Source: Colimorpha sp045639845
GTDB taxonomy: Bacteria; Bacteroidota; Bacteroidia; Bacteroidales; P3
Direction: 5' to 3'
NCBI GenBank assembly: GCA_045639845.1
Contig: JAZUDW010000047.1
Location: forward strand, 1 to 10,954
Length of the DNA: 10,954 nt
Numbering within the stretch: the stretch's first letter is position 1; every line of letters begins with the position of its first letter. The translations under genes were made by a program, and so were the position numbers. Below are positions 1 through 5,356 of this stretch, piece after piece. Under the pieces are notes generated by a model. It searched no databases. It was not told the DNA's origin and was given only the letters and a program-made list of their open reading frames with translations.

Positions 1-128
1 TAGCTGTTAGCTCCTCTGCGTTATGTGTAGCTGTTAGCTCCTCTGCGTTATGTGTAGCTGTTAGCTCCTCTGCGTTATGTGTAGCTGTTAGCTCCTCTGC
101 GTTATGTGTAGCTGTTAGCTCCTCTGCG
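1..128. repeat. Tandem array of a 27-bp unit (array 1)
   Basis: Four complete identical units start at 1, 28, 55 and 82, and a 20-base fifth unit runs 109-128. The unit reads TAGCTGTTAGCTCC, TCTGCG, TTATGTG. The array is cut by the window edge, so more copies may lie to the left. Its right edge (129-138) reads GTCGCTGACC, whose complement GGTCAGCGAC resembles the left edge of the array at 3858. On the minus strand the unit matches 19 of 27 bases of the units at 3870-3977. The shared core is GGAGCYAACWGCTACAC. Stop codons occur in most frames, so it is unlikely to be coding. Confidence 0.95.
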
Positions 129-141
129 GTCGCTGACCTTC

Positions 142-188
142 GGTTGATTTGCTGACTCCTTCAAATAAACAGTTAAACAAATAAACAA
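142..188. repeat. Dispersed intergenic repeat, TTGATTT/GACTCC type, copy 1
   Basis: This stretch aligns with 9555-9602 on the same strand. Both contain GTTGATTT, then GC(T/A)GACTCC(T/C)TCAAAT, then an A-rich run of CAAAT/AACAA words. In the second locus a matching inverted arm precedes it. Here that position is taken by the end of the 27-bp array, which suggests that array and element are mosaic neighbours. No coding potential is seen. Confidence 0.6.
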
Positions 189-215
189 CGATCAAAGTTA
201 GCCTCACTCATCACG

Positions 216-237
216 GATCACTTTATTCAAATCAACA
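216..237. repeat. 22-bp segment identical to 8423-8444
   Basis: The segment starts GATCACTTTATT and continues CAAATCAACA. It is repeated without mismatch at 8423-8444. Weaker similarity continues for about 13 more bases in both copies, up to ATATG. Here that ATATG holds the start codon of the gene at 247. At the other locus the segment lies at the 3' end of lpxK. Within 205-220 there is also a CACTCATCACGGATCA stretch. It resembles the complement of the GTGATCA-rich element found at 8394 and 10465. Confidence 0.75.
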
Positions 238-246
238 TCTTACTAT

Positions 247-474
247 ATGAACCTTGACGAACTAAACAATATTTGCATCAAACATTTTGAAGATGACGAA
301 GGGTTCGAATGGGTCTCGGTAACAGAAGACGGCGAAGAAGCCCTCTTCGACATCAAAACAGCCGATGGCCAATTCTGCGAAACACTTGAGGAAGCCCTCG
401 CCGTTCTACAAGAACAAGGATGGACCAAAAACGGTGAATACGGAGAATGCTGGCTGATGGTTCGCAATAAGTAG
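247..474 (+). CDS. Small acidic protein of unknown function (75 aa)
   Basis: I do not recognise this protein. It begins MNLDELNNICIKHFEDDEG, is strongly acidic (many D and E) and has no signal peptide or membrane segment, so it should be cytoplasmic. The middle (residues about 20-45) alternates acidic and hydrophobic residues (FEWVSVTEDGEEALFDIKT), which suggests a small mixed alpha/beta fold. The ATG at 247 is the first in the frame and starts the acidic N-terminus. No Shine-Dalgarno is visible, as is usual in Bacteroidetes, and no TAnnTTTG box is seen upstream. A second small gene begins 35 bases downstream on the same strand, so the two may be co-transcribed. Codon use is smooth across the frame, which supports a real gene. 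The antisense frame over the same bases is serine-rich and is treated as a shadow. Confidence 0.75.
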   Translation: MNLDELNNICIKHFEDDEGFEWVSVTEDGEEALFDIKTADGQFCETLEEALAVLQEQGWTKNGEYGECWLMVRNK

Positions 475-508
475 TTCGCAACAAATAACTCAACAAACCA
501 TACCTATT

Positions 509-679
509 ATGCCCAAAACCACTATGCTCAGGGTCAACGATCCCGACGGCAGCTACACAATAGCCTATTTTTTTGATGCCGACAACAAGCCATGCGACAA
601 AAGCGAAGCCGTGGTAGTAGAACTTTGCGCTTTCAACGCTGAAGGCACTATGGTAAAGAAAACCAAGATGCGTAAATAA
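509..679 (+). CDS. Very small protein of unknown function (56 aa)
   Basis: The frame ATG 509 to TAA 677-679 encodes 56 residues, starting MPKTTMLRVNDPDGSYTIAY and ending KKTKMRK. The first half looks like a beta hairpin (LRVNDPDGSYTIAYFFDAD). It is followed by a second strand (EAVVVELCAFNAEG) and a basic tail. There is no signal peptide. The pattern of alternating hydrophobic residues and the D-P-D-G turn argue for a folded domain rather than chance. It lies 34 bases after the preceding acidic small gene, same strand, and is probably in the same transcript. Opposite charge of the tail (lysine-rich) against the acidic neighbour is compatible with a pair that interact, but this is only inference. 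No family name is proposed. Confidence 0.6.
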   Translation: MPKTTMLRVNDPDGSYTIAYFFDADNKPCDKSEAVVVELCAFNAEGTMVKKTKMRK

Positions 680-785
680 ATCGTTTATTGCAACTTATAA
701 CGCAATCAACAGATTATTACGAACTGTGGCCGGAGACTAAAATAGAGTCAAAATCATCAACAATCTGGTGATTTGTTGTTGAGCT

Positions 786-890
786 GTTGGATCCATTTCA
801 GTCCCCGACCTTGGCTTCACTTCGCAAAGTGTAACAGTTGGCTTCACTTTCCGAAGTGGAGCCAAAGTCAGCAACGGGAATGGATCGAAC
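786..890. repeat. 105-bp palindromic, MITE-like element carrying the 27-bp unit
   Basis: Outer arms GTTGGATCCATT (786-797) and AATGGATCGAAC (879-890) are complementary at 11 of 12 positions. Inside, TTGGCTTCACTT occurs at 811 and again at 838, exactly 27 bases apart. The unit 811-837 matches the complement of the unit at 3870 at 22 of 27 positions. The second copy then turns around on itself: 838-849 pairs with AAGTGGAGCCAA (854-865) through a 12-bp stem with one G-T wobble and a 4-base loop. CACTT 818-822 can also pair with AAGTG 827-831. No transposase or obvious target duplication is seen, so mobility is not shown. Confidence 0.8.
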
Positions 891-944
891 TTATTATTTC
901 ATCATCACTTACATCATACAGATAGAAAAAAACATAAAAAATAG

Positions 945-974
945 TTTCAATGTAAAATAATTGTCGTAGCTTTG
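945..974 (+). promoter_or_regulatory. Bacteroidetes-type promoter upstream of the LRR gene
   Basis: TAGCTTTG (967-974), followed by CATCCG, matches the Bacteroidetes -7 consensus TAnnTTTG. A weak -33 candidate TTTC lies at 945-948, 18 bases upstream. Transcription would begin near 980, about 310 bases before the ATG at 1291. That leaves either a long leader or a separate small RNA. It lies just downstream of the palindromic element ending at 890. Confidence 0.55.
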
Positions 975-1290
975 CATCCGATTCTATTTAGTGTTGATAA
1001 GAAAATAAGTTGATATAATTTGGCTTAGATTGTCGAGCAATTTTTACTTTGTGAAGATGGAGTATAAAGAGCTCCAATGAAGCTCGATAGCGTTCTCGAA
1101 GAGATTGCGAGCAGAGCGAAGCAAAGCGAAGAACAAGCTACATAACTGACATACAATAAAAAAAAAGCACCAACAAGATGAGCTAAAACATATAAAAAAA
1201 TGAAACATTGTCTCAAGTTACTTTTTTATCATCACGAGTTCATACCGTAAATATACTAACATCAGCAGCTTAAATTCAGTACATTTTCTT
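975..1290 (+). other. Long leader or possible small-RNA region before the LRR gene
   Basis: The stretch has no convincing gene. It holds a purine-rich segment (about 1050-1130) with repeated GAAGC/AGCGAAG words. A possible hairpin lies at 1082-1112: GCTCG (1082-1086) pairs with CGAGC (1108-1112), and TCTC (1094-1097) pairs with GAGA (1101-1104). After 1155 it turns A/T-rich. The upstream frame of the LRR gene stays open back to 1204 but has no ATG. I see no terminator between the promoter-like box and the gene. A long untranslated leader is therefore the simplest reading. Confidence 0.35.
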
Positions 1291-2805
1291 ATGCTAGACG
1301 AAATACTAAAAGATTTTTGGACCACAGTTGCTCCGACCGATAACCACGCTACAGTAGCGGATTTGGTTATACCTTCTTTAGCTAAAGAAATATCTGAGCA
1401 TGCTTTTTCTTTTCATAATGAGATTGAAACACTAACCATCAGCAATGGTGTCAAGGTCATTGGAGACAGTTCGTTTGTCTGCTGCGAAAATCTAAAAAGG
1501 GTCAAAATACCAGCCTCTGTGAATAGGATTGGCATGTCTGCTTTCTGTTGTTGTGAGAAATTGGAAGAGATAGATGTCGATCCTGATAATGCCGACTATT
1601 GCAGCATAGACGGTGTGTTGTTCAGAAGAAATCCATTTGAACTACTCCAGTATCCGCTGGGAAAAAACAGGCTGTCGTATTGCGTTCCGGAAGGAGTACA
1701 ACGCATAGGTTACTCTGCCTTCGAACATTGTGCAAACCTTGAAACCATAGAGATACCAACATCGTTGCGAGCAATCGACAACAGCGCTTTCGATAGCTGC
1801 GAAAGATTGAAATACATCAAGATACCCGATTCAGTAACAAACTTCGGAACCTACATCTTTCATCGATGCACGGAACTAAAGGAAATTTCATTTCCTCATA
1901 GTATGGAATTAATACCTCAGGGCATCCTATCAGAATGCATTAACTTACGCGAAGTGGACATTCCGCCAGGAATAAAGATAATTGAACCGCAAGCATTTAG
2001 CGGTTGCATCAAACTTCAAAGGCTCAGCCTACCCCGAGGGATCGAAGGAATTTTTCCTGACAATTTTGAGGATTGTTTTAGTCTAGAGAGCTTCGCCACT
2101 GCTCCCGACAGTCTGTTTTTCTGTGATATTGATGGTGTTTTGTACTCCAATGAGAAAGACGTCCTTGTGCGAGTTCCCCCTAACTATTCGGAAGAATGCT
2201 TTATCATACCAAAATCAGTCCGTGAGATTGACGGATCTGCATTCGAATCATGCAGGAACATCACCAAGATTGTGTTCTCTGGCAAGGTAAAATCTATAGG
2301 TTACCAAGGATTCAGGAAATGCGAAAGTCTCAATGAAATTGTAATTCCCGAAAGTGTTGAAAGCTTAGGCCATTCTAATTGGACAGGAGACTTTGAGACA
2401 GACGCCCCTGACGACTTCGATTTCCCTACTATCCCATCAGTATTCGACGAATGCATCTCACTGGAGAGAATAGTGGTGAACGAGGAGAATTCACAGTTTT
2501 GTAGCATAGATGGAGTGCTCTTTTCTAAAGACAGATCCCAGTTATTGTGCTTTCCCCATGGTCGCAAACAGAATGAATATATTATTCCCCAAGGGGTAAC
2601 CATCATTGGGCCTGGAGCCTTCTCTAACTGTACTCAGCTGCAGCATGTTGAGATACCCACTTCTGTAAAATGTATTCAATATTATGCATTCTCAAATTGC
2701 GAAAAACTCACACAGATAATCATTCCATCGTCTCTGGAGAGGGAATCAGAGACTGCGTTCTGGGGATGCGATGCAAAAATCATAAAAAAAATCACACTAT
2801 GTTGA
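1291..2805 (+). CDS. BspA-type leucine-rich-repeat protein (LRR_5 family, 504 aa)
   Basis: Almost the whole protein is built of about 23-residue repeats of the Treponema/BspA type, with the pattern IP..V..I...AF..C..L..V. Clear examples lie near residues 48-94, 132-246, 305-351 and 431-480, about 14 repeats in all. Three insert modules with IDGVL(F/Y) at 106-110, 280-284 and 406-410 are each followed by a hydrophobic P-G type turn, as is common in BspA proteins. Such domains mediate protein binding, often at the cell surface. This one begins MLDEILKDFWTT and shows no signal peptide, lipobox or C-terminal sorting domain, so as read it would stay in the cytoplasm. No alternative ATG extends it upstream; the frame is open only back to 1204. 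Residues 361-385 form an acidic, aspartate-rich loop that breaks the repeat rhythm. The lipoprotein gene 90 bases downstream may be co-transcribed. The family call is firm; the binding partner is unknown. Confidence 0.92.
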   Translation: MLDEILKDFWTTVAPTDNHATVADLVIPSLAKEISEHAFSFHNEIETLTISNGVKVIGDSSFVCCENLKRVKIPASVNRIGMSAFCCCEKLEEIDVDPDNADYCSIDGVLFRRNPFELLQYPLGKNRLSYCVPEGVQRIGYSAFEHCANLETIEIPTSLRAIDNSAFDSCERLKYIKIPDSVTNFGTYIFHRCTELKEISFPHSMELIPQGILSECINLREVDIPPGIKIIEPQAFSGCIKLQRLSLPRGIEGIFPDNFEDCFSLESFATAPDSLFFCDIDGVLYSNEKDVLVRVPPNYSEECFIIPKSVREIDGSAFESCRNITKIVFSGKVKSIGYQGFRKCESLNEIVIPESVESLGHSNWTGDFETDAPDDFDFPTIPSVFDECISLERIVVNEENSQFCSIDGVLFSKDRSQLLCFPHGRKQNEYIIPQGVTIIGPGAFSNCTQLQHVEIPTSVKCIQYYAFSNCEKLTQIIIPSSLERESETAFWGCDAKIIKKITLC

Positions 2806-2895
2806 TAAATGACTATTTATAATCTTCCCACATGGAAAATATAGGAATGAGGAATTCTACTTTATGAACATGTTGAATTTAGAGAAAAAAACAAA

Positions 2896-3714
2896 ATGAA
2901 GAATATTTTTTTGAAAAGCGTTCTACCACTACTCGTCATTGCATTTGCAACAACCATGATGTGTTCGTGTGTCAATAGAGAAGCGGATTTTGTCACGATA
3001 GACGATTCTTTCCCCGACAAACCATTGGATTCGTGCTTTACCCAGGGCGAGATAAACCATTATTTAGCCAGACGAGCCACCCATTACAAAGACAGCGTAA
3101 CTGCTGTATTTAATCAATATGCAGACAACTTCCCATCCTCTTTGATTAAGAAAGAACTGGATTTGTGGAAAGAATATGATTCAATTGCTTTGGAGGTCTA
3201 TAAGCGGATTTTCATGACAGGAATCTGTGGTTCGGCAGCCCCCATGGGATTGTTCGAGTTTGCATACGATATTGCCGACCAATTTCTTACCTCTTTTGCA
3301 TACAAAGGAACCCAGCACATGCTAATTGCAGACCGTGCGATCGAGGAAGCATACACTCGGTTTATGAATCATGCAATTGAGGATGACTATGTAGAGGACG
3401 ATCCCAACAATTGGTATTTCTCGCTGGATGAAAAGAAGAACTGTCTCGCTGAAGAGCAGGCCTCCTGGAATCGATGGATAAGATATCGTGAAGAGGTTTC
3501 CTCTGTACTACAAGGAAAGGACAAGAAACAATACGACATGCGAACCAACGAATTGCGCAGAATGAAACTCATCCAACTCAAGAACCAATATCAATGGTAC
3601 GGTATAAATAGTGATGAATGGTTCGACAATCAACTTGATCCGCAATGTTCCGACAGAGAGCTTCGGAACTACACATTCTTCGATAGTGTTTGGGGAGAGT
3701 ACCTAAAACATTAG
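2896..3714 (+). CDS. Lipoprotein of unknown function, weakly LprI/DUF1311-like (272 aa)
   Basis: The N-terminus has a lysine, a hydrophobic stretch (residues 8-20) and a lipobox-like MCSC with the likely lipidated Cys at 25. It should therefore be an envelope lipoprotein. The mature part is mostly helical and rich in aromatic and charged residues. Two segments, LIKKELDLWKEYDSIALEVY (83-102) and AEEQASWNRWIRYREEV (185-201), resemble each other and recall the Q..W..YR helix of the LprI/DUF1311 lysozyme-inhibitor family. This similarity is judged by eye and is tentative. Residues 111-130 (CGSAAPMGLF and on) form the most conserved-looking non-helical patch. The start ATG follows an A-rich leader (GAGAAAAAAACAAA), normal for Bacteroidetes. 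It follows the LRR gene by 90 bases on the same strand. The next 371 bases have no gene. Alternative: an unrelated Bacteroidales-specific lipoprotein. Confidence 0.8.
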   Translation: MKNIFLKSVLPLLVIAFATTMMCSCVNREADFVTIDDSFPDKPLDSCFTQGEINHYLARRATHYKDSVTAVFNQYADNFPSSLIKKELDLWKEYDSIALEVYKRIFMTGICGSAAPMGLFEFAYDIADQFLTSFAYKGTQHMLIADRAIEEAYTRFMNHAIEDDYVEDDPNNWYFSLDEKKNCLAEEQASWNRWIRYREEVSSVLQGKDKKQYDMRTNELRRMKLIQLKNQYQWYGINSDEWFDNQLDPQCSDRELRNYTFFDSVWGEYLKH

Positions 3715-3857
3715 GACGACTGACAACTATCCTTTTTGCATCCGTTCTGTACACAAAATTCACAAAAAAATCAGATCCACTTTGCGATACACCAATGGCC
3801 TCCTCGTGTAAAAGGTGACCATATCAATCTATGCCAAATCATATCACACAACCTATG
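3715..3857. other. Intergenic stretch without a gene
   Basis: This is the left part of the 371-bp gap between the lipoprotein gene and sbcD. Frames that stay open here do so only by running into the 27-bp array. TTTTTGCATCCG at 3733-3744 repeats the TTTGCATCCG seen in the promoter-like box at 967, but the TA pair is not at the proper spacing. I do not call a promoter. No terminator is seen after 3714. Confidence 0.5.
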
Positions 3858-4012
3858 GTCGGCGACCGAAGTGGAGCCAACTGCTACACTTTCCTTAGTG
3901 GAGCCAACTGCTACACTTTCCTTAGTGGAGCCAACTGCTACACTTTCCCTAGTGGAGCCAACTGCTACACTTTCCCTAGTGGAGCCAATGTCAGCGACTG
4001 AAATGGAGCTAA
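3858..4012. repeat. Tandem array of a 27-bp unit (array 2) with edge motifs
   Basis: Full units start at 3870, 3897, 3924 and 3951, with a partial fifth at 3978-3987. The unit reads AGTGGAGCCAACTGCTACAC, then TTTCC(T/C)T. The first two units have CCTT and the last two CCCT. The left edge GGTCGGCGACCGA (3858-3870) and the right edge GTCAGCGACTGA (3990-4001) resemble each other. The right edge is followed by a further degenerate unit start, AATGGAGCTAACC. Each unit can form an imperfect hairpin, AGTGGAGC with GCTACACT around CAACT. Because 27 is a multiple of three, long frames stay open across it on both strands; these are artefacts. The array ends about 73 bases before sbcD. Confidence 0.95.
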
Positions 4013-4085
4013 CCAATTATTTCATCATCTCATTTATTATAGTTCATCCTTCTTGTTTGACAAGTTTAACCAATAAATTCTTCGT

Positions 4086-5354
4086 ATGAAAATAATAACT
4101 ACCAGCGATTGGCACATCGGAAATCTCTTTCACGGTAACGACCGACTTCCAGAGCACAAGCATTTCCTGAAGTGGCTCCTCACTCAGATTGAGGAGCAAA
4201 GACCTGACGCCCTCCTAGTGGCCGGCGATGTGTTTGACAATGGCAACCCTTCGGCAGCAGCTCAGTCCGCCTACTATGAGTTTCTAGCCGATGCAACACA
4301 TGTATGCCCCAATATGCAGATCGTGATAACGGCTGGCAATCACGACTCGGCAAGTCGTTTGGAAGCTCCTCGGGCCTTACTCACACGACACAAGGTGGAG
4401 ATTCGTGGCACGGTACACCGCAACTGGATACAGAACGAGAACGGTGGATCGTGGGAGGTGGCTTATGAAGATCTAATGATTCCTATCACAGATAAAAATG
4501 GCGAAAAGGCTGTGGTATTGGCCGTTCCTTACCTTAGAAGCGATGTGGTACAAAATGCAAGCTATTCGGAGGGGGTAAACTGTTTCCTGCGTGAGCTGAC
4601 ACAGAAGGCAAGAGCCAAATATTCCGACACTCCACTCGTGATGATGGCGCACATGTATGCCAAGGGAGCCGATATTGCCACCAAGGACGCCAGCGAAAAG
4701 ATAGTGATTGGCGGTCAGGAGGAGGTGAATATGGAGGGTTGGGACGAGCATCCTGACTATCTGACCTGCGGTCACATACATAAGCGTCAGCACATATGGA
4801 ATACTGATTGGGCTCGCTACACGGGCAGCATTCTGCCGATGTCGTTTGCAGAGATTGATTACCATCATGGTGTGGATATTGTAACTATCGAAGGAGGCCG
4901 TAAGCCAAAGGCGGAATTCCTGGAGTATGAGCCTCAACACAAGTTGCGTGTCCTACCTAAAGGAGATGAAGAACTGACACCGAAAAAACTGCAGAAACTA
5001 ATACAATCGGATCTTGCCGACAGAAGTGAGGATGGCAAACTGAGCGAAAACTTCGTGTACCTGGTGCTGAAAGTGAAATTGGAGAAGGTGAGTAACGATG
5101 ACATAAAGGAATTGGAAGCACTGATCGGAACGAAGGATGCAGTACTCTGCAAGATTCAGAAAATTATCCCGATGCTCGACCTAAGCACTATCACGGGACA
5201 TCAGCAGATACAAAGCATCGACGACATATTGAACCGCGATCCTTTGGAAACACTGAGAGAGACATTTGCCGTGAAGCATGGTTCAGAGATGACCGAACAT
5301 CAGCAGCAGATATTGCAAACCTTACTTGAAGATATTAACAAAGAAAACCGATAA
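4086..5354 (+). CDS. sbcD: SbcCD nuclease subunit D (Mre11-family exonuclease)
   Basis: This is the nuclease subunit of the SbcCD complex, the bacterial Mre11-Rad50. The complex opens DNA hairpins and trims blocked double-strand ends in a metal- and ATP-dependent way, in the cytoplasm at the nucleoid. All metallophosphoesterase motifs are present in order: DWH at 8-10, GDVFD at 47-51, GNHDSASR at 84-91, H189 in AHMYAKG, and GHIH at 229-232. These supply the aspartate, asparagine and histidine ligands for two metal ions. The C-terminal part (from about 280) is the capping and SbcC-binding region, ending in a helical, glutamine-rich tail. At 422 residues it is slightly longer than E. coli SbcD (about 400). 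The ATG at 4086 places the DWH motif at the usual distance from the N-terminus. sbcC starts 2 bases after its stop, so the two are translationally linked. No TAnnTTTG box is evident upstream, where the 27-bp array lies. Confidence 0.97.
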   Translation: MKIITTSDWHIGNLFHGNDRLPEHKHFLKWLLTQIEEQRPDALLVAGDVFDNGNPSAAAQSAYYEFLADATHVCPNMQIVITAGNHDSASRLEAPRALLTRHKVEIRGTVHRNWIQNENGGSWEVAYEDLMIPITDKNGEKAVVLAVPYLRSDVVQNASYSEGVNCFLRELTQKARAKYSDTPLVMMAHMYAKGADIATKDASEKIVIGGQEEVNMEGWDEHPDYLTCGHIHKRQHIWNTDWARYTGSILPMSFAEIDYHHGVDIVTIEGGRKPKAEFLEYEPQHKLRVLPKGDEELTPKKLQKLIQSDLADRSEDGKLSENFVYLVLKVKLEKVSNDDIKELEALIGTKDAVLCKIQKIIPMLDLSTITGHQQIQSIDDILNRDPLETLRETFAVKHGSEMTEHQQQILQTLLEDINKENR

Positions 5355-5356
5355 CT

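Noticed and set aside
1..128. CRISPR array (also considered for 3870-3977)
   Set aside because: The 27-bp repeats are directly adjacent with no variable spacers, and no cas genes are present.
1014..1024. Promoter-like TATAATTTGG
   Set aside because: It misses the TAnnTTTG spacing by one base, and the region is generally A/T-rich.
1025..1216. Minus-strand frame of 63 codons with a hydrophobic N-terminus
   Set aside because: It lies antisense to the predicted leader, has low-complexity composition, no promoter-like box and no recognisable domain.
3728..3744. Promoter-like TATCCTTTTTGCATCCG
   Set aside because: The spacing between TA and TTTG is too long for the TAnnTTTG consensus, and no gene follows for over 300 bases.
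3736..4089. Plus-strand frame of 117 codons with a repeated VEPTATLSL peptide, and a minus-strand frame (3771-4016) with GSTRESVAV
   Set aside because: Both exist only because the 27-bp repeat is a multiple of three and lacks stops in those frames. The flanks have no protein-like character.
4473..4940. Minus-strand frame of 155 codons
   Set aside because: It is antisense to the catalytic core of sbcD, with no independent start signal.
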